DNA from: Onchocerca volvulus
Lineage: Eukaryota > Nematoda > Chromadorea > Rhabditida > Onchocercidae
Assembly: GCA_000499405.2 (NCBI GenBank)
Contig: HG738137.1
Coordinates: 8,569,609-8,633,608 of the forward strand
Reading direction: 5' to 3'
Length of the DNA stretch: 64,000 bases
Part shown: in pieces, positions 48,755 through 64,000 of the stretch
How positions within the stretch are numbered: the stretch's first letter is position 1
Layout of the letters: every line of letters starts with the position of its first letter
Program-made: the position numbers and the translations under genes
The notes under the pieces: model-generated
Databases searched by the model: none
Seen by the model: the letters and a program-made list of their open reading frames with translations, nothing else
What the model was told of the DNA's origin: nothing

Positions 48755-50441
48755 TTCGTCCAAGTATATTTCATCGAGCACAAATGGTCAATTTAAGTAC
48801 ATAAAATTTTTAAAGCTAACAACAAATGATCAGCTTTTTTCCATTCCTAATATCACTACAATGAAAGCCATTGTTCAATTACCCGCTTCTTCAAATTCTG
48901 CAGCGGTATTTCTGAAAATAAAACCTGAAAATTTCAAGTACATAAAAGATTGATTACCAGTTTTCATCTAGTACGTTCACATGAAATAATATAACAGCGA
49001 ATGTAATTTAATAAAGTATGTAAAGAAAATTAAAAATTATAGCTCAGTCTAAATAAATGAAATTCTTAAAGTTAAATAGCAACAAACAATTAGCTTTTTT
49101 CCATTCCTAACATTCCTATAATAAAATTTTGGCAAAACATATTCTATCTCAGTGACAAGAAAACAATGAATCATTCAGCTTTCAAAGAAATTTGAAAAAT
49201 CATAAATCAATCATCAAAAAATCAATACGCTAGTGAAAACAAATGATCGGTTATAGAAAAAAATAAACTAACTATTAAAATTCTACATCTATTAATAAAA
49301 ATTACAGTACAAATTATCTATTTTTTTATAGTACCATATTTTTAGCACATGTAAGCTAGCATTTTATACATTTAAAAAGAAAAAAAAAATCCTCTAATCT
49401 CTAAAGTTTCAATTTCATATAACATATGACTTCCGTTTCCATATACATTATGAATAAAATGCATATGATTCTAACTTTAATATCATTTTCGCTTCTTAAT
49501 ATAATTTTTAAAAAAATGTGAATTTTAAAAATAATTGTGAAATTTCGACAAAAATTATTTACAAACAAAATATACCCATGTAAGTGTTGGCATTTTTTAT
49601 ACATAATGTTTAAAATTTGCAAATACGCAAAATATGAGCAACAGAAGAGAAACATATCTTTTAAATACTGGAATATACTTACCTACCTTACTCACCTGCC
49701 ACTACCCTTACTTACCCGCCACTACTCTTACTCACCCATCATTACCCTTACTTACCTGCCACTACTCTTACTCACCCGTCATTACCCTTACTTACCCGCC
49801 ACTACTCTTACTCACCCGTCACCACCCTTACTTACCCGCCACTACTCTTACTTACCCGTCATTACCTTTACTTACCCGCCACTACTCTTACTCACCCGTC
49901 ATTACCCTTACCCAGCAAACTGTTCTTATTCGATCTAGCGCCCTTGGCCGTGTCTCTGTTTACTTGAATGACCGATAAAATGGCGCGGCCACCGATTTAT
50001 CAATATTTTTTCCGAAAAATGCATTCTTAAAATCTCGTTTTCTCCAATAAATAGGGTCTTTCGAAATTGGAAGGGATTGCTGTTTCATATGAAGTCATTA
50101 AATTTTAAACTAAAATCAAATTTTGCACATTTGAAAAGCTATCAATTTAAATTTATATTAAATTCGAATCATGCATTTGAAGAGTTATTGATTTTCTTTA
50201 ACATATAGATGGTTTGGAAAAAATTTTGATCCAGTTTAAAGTTGGAAATTTGTTTTTACCTTAATTTTGTTTGTATCATTTATATAGAATGCGAAAAAAT
50301 TAATTAATGATTTCGGCAGCACTTAATTAAATTCTTCCGGAAAAAGAGTGTAATTTAGTGTTTCGAAATCATTTAATTTTTTGAACGAAGTTATTATTTA
50401 ATTGTTTGGTAATAATTAAGTTTAAGTTTCATTATAGAGTG
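48755..50441. promoter_or_regulatory. Divergent intergenic region between DHHC and UBR7, with minisatellite
   Basis: About 1.7 kb between the DHHC start (-) and the UBR7 start (+), so it should contain both promoters. The main feature is the pyrimidine-rich minisatellite at 49679-49915. After it, GATCTAGCGCCCTTGGCCGT and GATAAAATGGCGCGGCCACC (about 49930-49995) form the most G+C-rich patch of the region, about 450 bases upstream of the UBR7 ATG, a plausible core promoter or 5' UTR. Confidence 0.4.
49679..49915. repeat. 20-bp minisatellite in a 40-bp higher-order pattern
   Basis: About 12 units of CTTACTYACCCGYCAYTACY. Two unit types alternate, ending CCGCCACTACT and CCGTCATTACC, making a 40-bp higher-order period. 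The plus strand is almost pure C/T/A with only the CG of ACCCG as G, and the minus strand is G-rich. Because 20 is not a multiple of 3, two reading frames stay open across it (Thr/Leu/Tyr/Pro-rich); neither looks like a gene. Confidence 0.9.
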
Positions 50442-53400
50442 ATGGAACGGGACATTTCGACGAATGGTCCTGACGAAGCAAAACTCGACAATGAAAGTCG
50501 CCAAAGCGACATAGAACCAGAAAATGCCGAAAATGCCTCCGAGTATGTATTTTTAATTTCTTTTTTGATTATTTGCTGAAATTAGATTTCAGTTTCAAAA
50601 TTTAGCCGTACTAGATTTCCGTAACCAATTACTGGTTTTTTTCTCTCTTTTTTTTCTATGTAATTCGGTAGTACTTAGCAATACTTAGCATCGGAATGAA
50701 TTAGACAAAATTCGGCGAATTTGTATTTTTTAGGAGGTTTAACTTATTTTTAAAACGAGGTAAAAGACTTTGAGAAGCATATTTTCATGGAGTATTCTGC
50801 TAACTAAATTGAAACTTCCCAGACATAGTTATTTTCAAGCATTTAAACTTAGAAAAGATTGATCGAAAATTGATCATAAATCAAGTTTGGAAATCGCTCA
50901 GCAGAAGATTAAACATTACTGTTTCTTAGATTTTTATTTGACGAAATTTGGGTCTAAATTTCGAATTCATGCTTTTTAGAGATTATGAAAATTTTTGAAT
51001 GAAAATCATTTCATACAAAGTTATTTGATTCGACTGATAAGACAGCTATTGAACGCAGAAGAAGCGAGTAGGACAAGATTGAATTCATGGAATTAATGCA
51101 ACAATATTTTGATAATGAGTTGTTTGTTTTAGTAGCAAGTAATTAGTTGTGTGATTTATTAAAAACATAATTTTCATATGTGAGATTTATATATTCCATT
51201 ATATCTGAATCGGACTTGATTGACTTATCATGATATGATAATGGCAATGCTTGAATAATGCTGAGGACCACTAGGACATATTTTCGGAAATGTTAGAGAA
51301 ACTTATAAAACTTTGCTGCTACAAAGTGGAATCAAGCGATCCAAATGGTGTAGTAGCCATTAAGCAAAACAAATGAAATCGTATAGGAATTTGCGACGTA
51401 AATCCATCATAAATCATTCATTAATAGTTTTTTGCAATGTTAGTTGAAGGACTAGATGTATTATATAATCATGATAGTAAACCGTATAAAAGAATGCAGA
51501 ATGTCGTAATCAATCTCTTAAAGGAGTTCTTTTTATCTAATAATAATTTAAATAAACGTGGATAAGCAGTTATGATTAATAATACTATGGCGTGATATGA
51601 ATAGACTTTGAAACGAATACTATGGCTTGGTATGAATAAACATAAATGCTTTGAAACGAATACTATGGCTTGATATGAATAAACATAAATGCTTGATGTT
51701 ATTTGTTTTTTGATGTATCATTTTTCAGAATAGCGAGTGATCCATTAGTGACATTAAATGAAGTTATTGAAGCACATGAAGAACTTGAAGCAGAAGCTGA
51801 GGCTCTGCTAGGAGGGGCTAATGCTAATGTTTGCACATATCCGGAGGTTATTTTTTAACTCATAAATTAGACTGGAATTCTAGCTACACATTGCGACGAT
51901 TAGTTTCGTTATTTAAACTTTACATAAGTATTGAAGTATTAATTTTTTGACTAAAAGTCGTTTCAGTATACTAAAGCATGTAATGGCTAGTGATTATTAA
52001 ATTTCTTTAAATTAGAACTTCAGATTTCAAGCTTATTGCCTTGATCGGATAATAAGCTGAAAGAAGCTTACTATTTTTTTTTTATGTCAGTTTAAATATT
52101 TCAAATTTATTGAATTATAGGGATATAAACCGCGACAACCATTGTATTCTTGTCGTGATTGTACAAGTAATACAGAACCTGCAGCTCTTTGCTATGCATG
52201 TAGCGTCAATTGTCATGATGGTCATGAACTCATTGAATTGTACACAAAGCGGAATTTTTGCTGCGATTGTGGGAATTCTAAATTCAAAAATCCTTGCATG
52301 TTGTACAAAGTAATATCAAGAACATTAGTATTATGCTTTAAAAAAATTAGACTTTTTTATAAAATATCCGGAAAATTCAATTCAAATAATTAATAGAGAG
52401 ATTTTGCGTTGACTCCATTTTTGTAAAAATTTTGTTTTTGTTTTTTTGCGGCACCTCATTTATCAATGAACTTAGACACTTGAGATCTCATTATATTAGG
52501 GAAGTGATAGAATTTGAATGGTTTGAAGCAAAAAAAAGTTCCGAAAATTTCAAAAAAGGATTACTACTTCTCTACTAGTCAAGTTAGTATTCTGTGTTAG
52601 TGCATCGACCAATAGTTTTACAATTGATTTGTGGTTTTACAGTCTAAATTTTTGACAGTAAACTATCATTCACAGCTATTTTACACAAAATTCTCGCGAG
52701 TTTCTGATGAAACTCTAATGGATTTTAAAATTATTTTGAAATTAATTCTGAAGTTTTCTTTTATCGAGACATATGAAATTTATTGCATTCTTTTTCAGGA
52801 AAAAAAGCCACTAAATGAGCGAAATAAATATAATCATAATTTTGATGGTCTCTATTGCACTTGCAATAGACCATATCCATGCGAAGAATACGAAGACTGC
52901 GAAATGCTGCAATGCATTGTGTGTGAGGATTGGTTCCACCTGCAGGTATATAAAATTCCACTAATTTATAGTTTTCATTTCAATTTTCGAGCTATTTCAT
53001 TCAATTTATACATTTTTGGACTGTTGTTAATGGAAATGAGAGAACCTGAGATTTGAAACGGAAATTAACACTTTTTTTTTTTTTTTTTGTATTAAGATTA
53101 CTTAATTATATTTGTGGTGGAAACATTAAAAGAGGAAATTAAAAAATTACAATCAACTGGGAGAATTACAATTTTAAAAGACATTTTAATAAATCTATTG
53201 TTGCACTAATTTTTTATAGCATCTGGAGGAAACACCCGATAATGTTGACATAAATGAAGTAGAAGAAGTCATTTGTCGAAATTGTGTCACACGTTTCACA
53301 TTCCTGGTGTCCTACGCTGACGGGACATACAAAGAAATGTGTGACGATGATAAATCATGTAAATTGAAATGGCTTGAAGCGAATATTAAAATAAATGAAA

Positions 53401-54283
53401 ACAGGCAGCCGTGTTCTCTATTTTTCAACTCTTACAAATGGCGAAATCGTTTATGTCAGTGTAAAATTTGTGCGGTAAGTTCAAGTCAGATTTTGTCCAG
53501 AAATTTAAAATTACAATGAATTTATGGGAAAAAACTGGAAACTTTTGCATGAGAAAGAATTTCGACTAGTTAATAATCGTCTGTGCTTGCATTAACTGCA
53601 AAAGATATCTGTGATCTGTTAACTTAACTTCTGTAAGCTCTATTTTTTCAGTGATATCTTTTCTATTTATTACTTTATCCTAGATATCAGAATTGAAATG
53701 TTGTATGAAACTTGATTGCTTATACTACATCATTCATTAAATAATAGGCGAAATAGCTGATATGCTATATTGAGCTCGAGATTATTGCTTAAGATTCTGG
53801 ACATTTTAATTCACTTTTCTTTTATATTGTTTTGAAGTCTAAATTTTTAAGCGTAAGCACTTTCAGAATTTTTACGAGGACAATGATCTTCAATTTTTGA
53901 CCGATCTCTCAGATTGTATGCAAACATTTGTTGAATCGCACAGTAATAAAGATGATGATAAACCGAAGGATGACGATCGAGTTATGACAAATGCATTGAT
54001 TGATGTGGCTGGTCGTGAAGGGGCAATAACACTTTTTAAAGGTACAAAAGTTTATTTCGTATAGTTTTTGAATTTAAATACAAATTTATGATTGTTCTAT
54101 TTTTTACATTATCTGCTTTTGAATTTTGCAGGATATGAAGAAATGAAACAGAAGCTGGGGAATCACTTGAAACGATTAGCCGATGAAGGAAGAGAAGTGA
54201 AAAAAGAAGATATTGATCAGTTTTTCCAAGAACTTGAAATGGAACGCAAACGACGTCGCGAAGATATTCTATCTCAGCTATGA
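50442..54283 (+). CDS. UBR7-type E3 ubiquitin ligase (UBR box + PHD)
   Basis: Seven exons in phase: 50442-50542, 51729-51846, 52121-52309, 52799-52945, 53220-53474, 53867-54041, 54132-54283; 378 residues (human UBR7 is 425). After an acidic N-terminus (SDIEPENAENASE, AHEELEAEAEALLGG), a UBR box lies at about residues 63-138: CTYPEGYKPRQPLYSCRDCT, then ALCYACSVNCHDGHELIELY and RNFCCDCGN. It supplies the Cys/His zinc ligands of N-degron-type boxes. A PHD finger-like Cys/His domain follows (about 145-215): LYCTCNRPYPCEEYEDCEML, QCIVCEDWFHLQHLE and ICRNC. The C-terminal part (NALIDVAGREGAITLFKGYE and DIDQFFQELEMERKRRRED) is the usual UBR7 tail. Human UBR7 monoubiquitinates histone H2B at K120 through its PHD finger. 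Intron 1 (1.2 kb) contains a 43-bp tandem repeat. Polyadenylation probably uses AATAAA near 55363. Confidence 0.94.
51583..51700. repeat. Tandem repeat (43-bp unit) in UBR7 intron 1
   Basis: ACTATGGCTTGGTATGAATA and the following CATAAATGCTTTGAAACGAAT repeat with a 43-base period at 51619 and 51662; a shorter copy (36 bases) precedes at 51583. Just upstream of exon 2. Confidence 0.75.
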
Positions 54284-55953
54284 GTTAATGCTCGAATTCA
54301 GCAGTAGTGGCATACTTCAATATTTAATTGCTACCTCTTATTTCCATGTTTAAAAATATTCTCTTAACATGTTTTAAAAGAAAATTTTTTTTCTGCATTT
54401 AAAAATATTCTTTCTTAATGATTATCAGCCATCAGGTAGCAAAATTTATATCTGAAATTCATCGTACTTTCAAGCAAAAATTTGATATGAATATTTCATC
54501 TTAGACTCTTTGACCAAGGCATTAAAATTGATAAATAGTTATCGCCAGAATTATTGGAACTTCCTTTATTCTCATTATTATTAGGATCTCACTGTATGTT
54601 GAGATACAGTCATCTTTAGTTTCTCCGTGTAGATTATTTTCCGTTTAGTATCTTTTATCTGTAACATTTATGTATAGATTTTTCTAGAGCAACAATATAC
54701 AGCAGTACACACTTGTCTGAACTAATTTATGCAGATATTTTTTCATTGAGAAATTTCGATGAGTTCCAAATGATCTTCAAGATGATCTAGCCGATTAGAT
54801 AAATAAGAATGTATGATCAAATATCGGAACACACGTGGGATTGGCCCTTTTTATTTGTTGCATATGTAATTTTGAATCATTCTTAATATACGCGATATTT
54901 GTTTAAAAAATTTTGCAGAATTTATTCCAGCAGTTTTGAATTTTCAGAACCATTAGAAAAATAAATAAGTAATTGCAGTATTTTAATCAAAAATGATCAA
55001 ACAATAGAATATTAACATTAATAGATATGTTTTGTGATATGCAAACCTAAATTTATTAGTGACAGAAGAAAGAAACCTTTCTTCTGAAGATTTAAAACTA
55101 TTCAAATGAATTTTGAGTCGTTCTAGGGAATCAGTAATAAAAAAAAAAAGAAACGAAAGTGGAAATAATTACTCTAGTTACCTGTTTATTTTGCATGTTC
55201 ATACTCTCTATTCTATTTTATTTCCTATTACGAATGTTCTATTCACTCGCTGATCACTTTGTATTTTTGAAGGCAGTTTGTTATAGAAAATGATTATTTC
55301 TCGTTTCATGGCAGGTGTCTTAATCTTTATACATGATGGATCATTCTTCGCTCGTTAATGTTCAATAAAACATTTCGAATATTTTATAATTTTTGTTTTT
55401 ATTTTTTTTCTTACCAATAAATGATCAGAAATCATTTTAATATTAAAGAAAATTGTGGATAGTATTATAATCTATTGCATTATTACTTCACCATGATACT
55501 GATAAACTGATACTTGATTACGGAAATCATAGCTTAATTTGGAAATAGATCATTAATTATCGACGAAAGAAAATGTAATTGATTAGAGGATCATTCAGTT
55601 TTAACAAGAAATTTGTATGATTGATATAAGACCGACTGAAGAACCTTTTGGTATTTTCCGAAAAAAAAAAAATCACTATCGATTTTTCCATCATTCGCTC
55701 ATGTATAAGTAGATTCAAGTCATTTTGCATATGGTTGAACAATTTGGCATTGATTGTTAGCAATTTGGATAGATTAAGTGGAATTTATTATTGTTTTAAA
55801 TTTATCAAACATTTGCAGGATATTTTTTCAGCAAATGTTATTCGTTTATATAAATTTGCTAGTTATTGTTGGAAGTTTGTTTTGCTCAAAATTGGGAAAC
55901 ATTGGATCATTTTATGACGATAATTGATGTTATTTTAATTGCATTAATCGAAT
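54284..55953 (+). other. UBR7 3' UTR and spacer to PIG-U
   Basis: 1.67 kb between two genes on the same strand. A candidate polyadenylation signal is TTCAATAAAACATTTCG near 55363. The remainder is the presumed PIG-U promoter. The spacing is too long for a typical nematode operon (about 100-400 bases), so independent transcription is more likely. Open frames here are A+T-driven. Confidence 0.45.
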
Positions 55954-58900
55954 ATGACGAATACAATCGTGTCGAATTATCGTCCTGTTATTAACAGATT
56001 ATTGTAAGTTTCCTTAATATGCAAATTTAATACTATAAAAAATTGATCCTTGAATATTTTCAGCAATGTAATTGTAATGTAAATTTTAATATTTTCAACA
56101 TTATTCATAGGTGTAGTACAATGAAGTCATGGTCAACTATTACATTTCCTTATCATCTGAAATTCTAGCTTTGGCAATCAATTTAAATTAATTTAGAACA
56201 ACTTGAAGGCACTTCGGGACAATTTTTAGGCAAAAAGCAACTTACAGATTTTTCTGACAGCTTACAGGCACTTTTTGACAGCTCACAATCACTTCAACGC
56301 AATTCATAGACCATATTTTACGTATTGGATAGTAATTAATGAAGATGGTAATTAACGAAAATGCATAAATGTTTCATTTTCTATGATGACAGTTTGATAT
56401 TATTATGAAAATAAAGATGCATTATGAATGAGCGGGTTAAGAAATTAAATTTCGCAGAAGAAATTGAAATTGGCATTGGATCAGTAAATCTAAATAACTA
56501 GGTTGTTCATTTACAGAATATGTGTATTAGCTGTGTTTCTTCGTATTCTCGCTTACATTTATTGCATTGATTTTCTAAAAAAGCGTCCAGAATTAAATGT
56601 ACCACAGAATTCGTTCCGAAGACTTATTGATGGAATACAAATGCTTAAAGATGGCGTTTCTCCGTATGATGGTGATATGATACATTGTGTATGTTTAATT
56701 ATTTCATTTAAGCGGTAGGAACAAATCCTTCATCAATAGAAGCAATAAACATCAAGAAGCGTTATTGTTATAATTTCATTCGTTACTGTTCCTCTTATTT
56801 TAACCATAATAGTTTTAAATTATTTCGGAAATTACAAATAGTTTTGCTTTTTTTTTGTTGAGTTTTGACCATTAGATCAGTCAATGTTTTATTTGCTGGT
56901 AACGCTGCTACACTACGACTTTTGTTTATATTTCAAAAATGATGTATAGTTTAATTGTTTTGATCGATTTACATTTAGTCAAATCACTAATTAAACAGCA
57001 ATGGTTTGTACTACAGCCTGCTACTTAGGTTGTATTTCTTTAGTTTATTGGAAACTTCTGAGACATTTGTATATTTCAGCTATTATCGATCTTACATTTC
57101 TATTTATTATGCCCCGAGTGGCTTTTTGTCGAATGATTTATTGGCTTATAATCTGTTGAAATAAAATATATAGCAATAAACGAACCATTTACTGTTATTT
57201 ATTTATTTAATGAAAAAATTGGGATTAGTATGAAAGTAAAGAATATCAACTCAATTTATTTTCAGCAGCCTATACTGTTATATTTATTCACTGCATTTAT
57301 CGATCACCCGAATATATTGTTGATAATGTTTTTGGTATGTAACTTTCCTTTGTTATATTAAATTTAAAGTTATCTTTTCAAAATTAACAACCATTTCCGA
57401 TTTGTAGTTTAAAGAATAGTGCGTGGCATGAGTTATTAATTATTTTTGTGCAATAATTTTTTTGTCGTTCAGTATGTGCTCATAATAACATTTAGGCGTT
57501 GTAAAGTTTATAAGAATATCTTCTGTTTATAAATGAAATCAAATGTGATTAACGGGTACATCTAAATGTACCGGTTAATTCTGAAAACTAAATAAGGCCA
57601 AAAACATTTTTTTTCTTTAGTCATTCGATGTGGTGACAAGTGAAATTTTGCGCATGGTAGCAACAGTTTACTTGAAAAATCAAGGGAGCAGTGCGGAAAA
57701 TATTGGACGGATTGCTAATTTGGTTTCAAAATGGTAAGTGAAACTAATATTGTGTTCGAAAATAAAACTGAAGAAAGAAATCTCTTTTTCAGTTGCTTTA
57801 TTTTTGAATTTTATTCTAAAAACCGAAGTAAATTTGAAAGAAAAAGAATTCCTGTACATATTCTATTTTTCAGCACCTCTTTTCAGTTTTTACATTCATA
57901 AATTTTAGCTATGTGCTTAATCCTGTTGCCATTGCCAGTTGTGCCATTTTTAATCTGTCAGTTGTTTGCAACCTCATTACTGCCCTTTTCGTTTTAGCAT
58001 TTGTAAAAGGTGAGTTAATTTCTCATTATATTTTCGAGAGTTAGTTCCATCAGTAGTATCACTAACTATTGTTTAATTAAAAATACGTATCAAGAGAAGA
58101 TATCACAACACATTTTTGTTCTCTATGATTGCTTAGACTTTTTTTTTATAAAAAAAAAAAAAAGTAAAGTCTCAAGTGTATTGTATAAGCTATCAATATA
58201 TTTTATCAATCACATACTGTTACTTCATGTCATATTACATTAAAATCGGGAGAATAAGAAAAAAGCAATTTACAAGTTACAGCCTACTTAAAATTATTAG
58301 TTGTATGTTTTCATCACTAGTACCAAGAAAATAAGTTTAAATAAATGATGGAATTTTCAGGTTCTCTGCTATTTAGCACTATATTGTTTAGTTTGCTTGC
58401 GCAGTTAGCATTTTATCCAGCTATTTACATATGCGCTTTATTAATGAAATTCTCGTCACTTAAAGAACGGGCGCTAGTAATTACGTTTTCAACCATTATG
58501 CTGATTGGATTACTGCTTTTTAATTGTTTCTTGAATGATAATAGTTGGAATTACATTGATTCAACTTACAAATTTCTGTAAGTTTCAATATTCTTTAGTT
58601 TTATTAAAATATTGCTTGTAAATAGAGATTGGAATGAAGCCGAAATATGCGTAAAAGAAGAATTTGCTATGTATAATGTAATGATCTTGCATGATATTAT
58701 CTCCTATTAAAATTATCATTTAAATCTAATTTTCTTCATTCTCCTTTTGGAATTTTTTAGATTGGATGTTCGTGACTTGACGCCAAACGTTGGTATATTC
58801 TGGTATTTTTTCATTGAAGTATTCGACCATTTTCGACGTTTTTTTCTATGGGTATTTCAAGTCAATATCCTTGTTTATCTTATACCCTTATCACTAACAT

Positions 58901-59906
58901 TAAGGTGATGTTTTTTACTAAAGAAATAAAATTTATAATTTATTTTTACCTATTTGTCTAAATTATACTAGTCTCTATCTCAAAAGATTTTTAAGATTGC
59001 AAGTTCCGAGTTTGATTTGAAAAGTTGAATTCAATCTTTTAATTTCTTATATATCATATTAGATTGAGTTTCAGATCATATTTCCAATTTGAATGCATTA
59101 ATTATCATTTGCAAGTGCTTTTATTTCAGATCCAATGCTTTTGTACTTCTCCATCACCTAATGATTCTTGTTTCCGTCTTTGCATCATATCCATCGATGG
59201 CTGAGAGTTTGATTTATCTGAGTTTATTACCCCTTTTCGAAGATTTAAAAAAATGTTAGTTTCAGTTCTCTTGTATTCTTATTTACTTCACGTAGCAATT
59301 ATATGAGTTTTCGATCAAATCATTTTTTAAAAAATATGAGAACATATTTGATACTTATGCAGTTTCTAAAATTTCGTTCAAAAATTCTTGTTTGACGCTT
59401 AATGAAAAAAATAATTAGTCCATTTTATTCTTTATTTTCCACAGATTTCCGCTGGGGACTAATTTCTGGTGGAGCGTTGATAGCAACAATCCTTTTGGCA
59501 CCAGTAATGTGGCAAATGTGGATTGTTACTGGTTCGGGAAATGCAAATTTCTATTTCGCCGTTACTTTAACTTATTCCATTGCTCAGGTATTGATCAATC
59601 TTCCTTTTTATCGCGATTGACAGGAATTGTTGAAATTCTAATTACTATTAATAAATGATCTTCAAAACCGATCATTTTTTTGATTTTGCTATTGCATTTA
59701 ATAAAGCTGAAGGAAAGAACATTCACTTCTACTCTTCATTTTGTGCAATATCTTTATTAATTCCTGGTTTATTTATTTTTTATTTCTATTTTTTTTTACA
59801 GACTTTTTTGCTTACCGATCTTCTATACGGTTACCTGCGGCTGAAACTTATTGAGAGAAGAGGAATAACTGATGAAAGCAAAATAGCAGTTGTTATGTTC
59901 AAATAA
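55954..59906 (+). CDS. GPI-anchor transamidase subunit PIG-U
   Basis: Ten exons in phase: 55954-56003, 56517-56688, 57266-57334, 57621-57733, 57909-58009, 58361-58577, 58761-58904, 59130-59254, 59445-59587, 59802-59906; 412 residues (human PIG-U 435). PIG-U is a multi-pass ER protein of the GPI transamidase, related in fold to the mannosyltransferases of GPI synthesis. Family marks: FRRLIDGIQMLKDGVSPYDG near the N-terminus; QPILLYLFTAFIDHP; CYVLNPVAIASCAIFNLSVV; then the strongest block, DLTPNVGIFWYFFIEVFDHF, followed by FQVNILVYLIPLSL; WQMWIVTGSGNANFYFAVTL; and TDLLYGYLRLKL. About ten hydrophobic segments are visible. Human PIG-U shows the same [20 protein letters not shown]-type block. Exon 3 could start at 57269 instead of 57266 (tandem CAG acceptors, one Gln difference). 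GPAA1 of the same complex is also in this window. Confidence 0.95.
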
Positions 59907-61029
59907 TTCACGCATTTAAGATATTTTCTATTACAATTTATTTTCAGATTACAATGCCGTTTTGTCTGTGTTAATCAATCATTCTGAAATCTATATTTTT
60001 CTCTTACGTATTCTCTTACCTGTCATTAAAATATTTTTTTTTTTTTATGCTAATCTATGAGACATATCAACTTGGATTATATAGATATTTTATCACTGGA
60101 TTTTTTACCCCTCTCAAAATCAGCATTTAATATTATTAGAATAATTTATCCAATGCTCATAAAATGACAAAAGTATATTAAATTCACCAAGTAAAGGTTT
60201 AGGTTCGATGACTAATGCCAAATATTGGAAAGGTTTTATTAGTAGGTGCTAATGAATTTAATTGCTCTACTGTTTATGTTTATGTCCAAAGTCCTGTTCC
60301 TAGCCTGACGATACAATGATAAGCATGAATTGTAATACTGATAAATTAGGCACAAGTCGAACAGCAAATTAGATAAAGGAAATAGATTAGAGTGCTTCTT
60401 AATTCATGATATGCAGACATCCAAATAATTTGCAGGAATACTAGTTTATTTTAGAATACGGTGGTGAAAGATCGTCTCATACCTCCATCAATTTTCATTT
60501 TCGTGATGATATTGGGAAACGTGAAAGGGATCTTCATGAGGGCTTTAATTTTTTTAAATCAGTCTTCAGAAATTAAAAATTGAGAACTTTTATTGGGACG
60601 AGAAATTGTGAATCATCGCCTTCCCAAATTAACATATGGAAGCTGAGAAGTTTTGAATTCCTTTCTATCCTATCCGATTGAGCATTTGGCGAGTGAAAAG
60701 TTTTGAGCTATGATTTATCCGGTTCGATAAATTGCAAGTAGTGACTTTTATTTCTGGAGAATTTTCAAGAAATGAAACCTGCAATTAAATGTTTTTTTTT
60801 TTCTTATGAAGATTCATTTCATTACATCTTCCAGTGGTGTCATCAGTAATACAAAAAAAAAAGTGGAGATATGAAATCATTTCGTTTGAAAATTTGAAAG
60901 AAAATTTTTTATTATAATGTTATGAAAAGCTCACGAAGTAAATAAATTATTTATTATCAAGCGAACGGCACAAGTAATTATCACAGTTATAGAAATTTGA
61001 GATATATGCAAGAATCCCACAAGCTAGTT
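59907..61029. other. Convergent intergenic region between PIG-U and COG1
   Basis: Both genes end here. A minus-strand AATAAA (TTTATT on the plus strand, about 60949) lies about 80 bases after the COG1 stop and is a good polyadenylation candidate. No coding signal was found in the 1.1 kb. Confidence 0.5.

Positions 61030-64000
<2,971 letters not shown>

Noticed and set aside
49537..49978. Two overlapping plus-strand open frames of 133 and 114 codons, Thr/Leu/Tyr/Pro-rich
   Set aside because: They only read through the 20-bp minisatellite in two frames at once; neither has a gene-like start or flank.
50442..59906. UBR7 and PIG-U as an operon
   Set aside because: Same strand, but 1.67 kb apart with a good polyadenylation signal between; nematode operon spacing is usually a few hundred bases or less.
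60195..60215. GGTTCGATGAC, resembling a tRNA B box
   Set aside because: No matching A box, acceptor stem or T-stem pairing (no CC after GGTTCGA).

Overview
This is a eukaryotic genomic window, almost certainly from a nematode. It is strongly A+T-rich (very roughly 70-75% by eye), its genes are cut by short-to-medium introns ending in TTTCAG-like acceptors, and the proteins are animal families. A spirurid/filarial-type parasite would fit the base composition and intron style, but species assignment is inference only. Gene models below were built by hand by joining open exons whose splice phases agree; no alignment or database search was run.

Layout. 1-1640 (-): 3' part of an unrecognised gene running off the left edge. 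3214-5958 (-): a complete VAP (MSP-domain, tail-anchored ER contact-site protein). 5959-29299 is a gene-poor stretch holding a small FoxQ2-type forkhead gene (20075-21986, -), orphan coding-like exons (one resembling an NTF2/SnoaL fold at 12456-13292) and many tandem repeats. 29300-32976 (-): an hnRNP M/MYEF2-type three-RRM protein, head-to-head with 34013-36755 (+), a TLS1/C9orf78 (HCA59) spliceosome-associated protein. 37612-38524 (+): a calmodulin-like protein of CALML4/essential-light-chain type with decayed EF-hands. 39143-43506 (-): GPAA1, a GPI transamidase subunit. 45277-48754 (-): a DHHC palmitoyltransferase of the ZDHHC3/7 type. 50442-54283 (+): UBR7 (UBR box plus PHD). 55954-59906 (+): PIG-U, a second GPI transamidase subunit. 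61030-64000 (-): 3' two-thirds or so of COG1, a Golgi tethering subunit, running off the right edge.

Several products act along the secretory pathway: GPAA1 and PIG-U in one ER complex, VAP at ER contacts, the DHHC enzyme and COG1 at the Golgi. Two others are RNA-processing factors sharing a ~1 kb divergent promoter. Gene orientations do not suggest operons.

The most unusual signal is at 48563, inside DHHC intron 1 on the opposite strand: a 22-nt sequence differing from nematode spliced leader SL1 at only three positions and immediately followed by a GT donor. It may be a divergent SL RNA gene. Other notable signals are a 29-bp tandem array with an inverted copy, a 20/40-bp pyrimidine-rich minisatellite, and a cluster of GGATTATCC boxes upstream of the forkhead gene.
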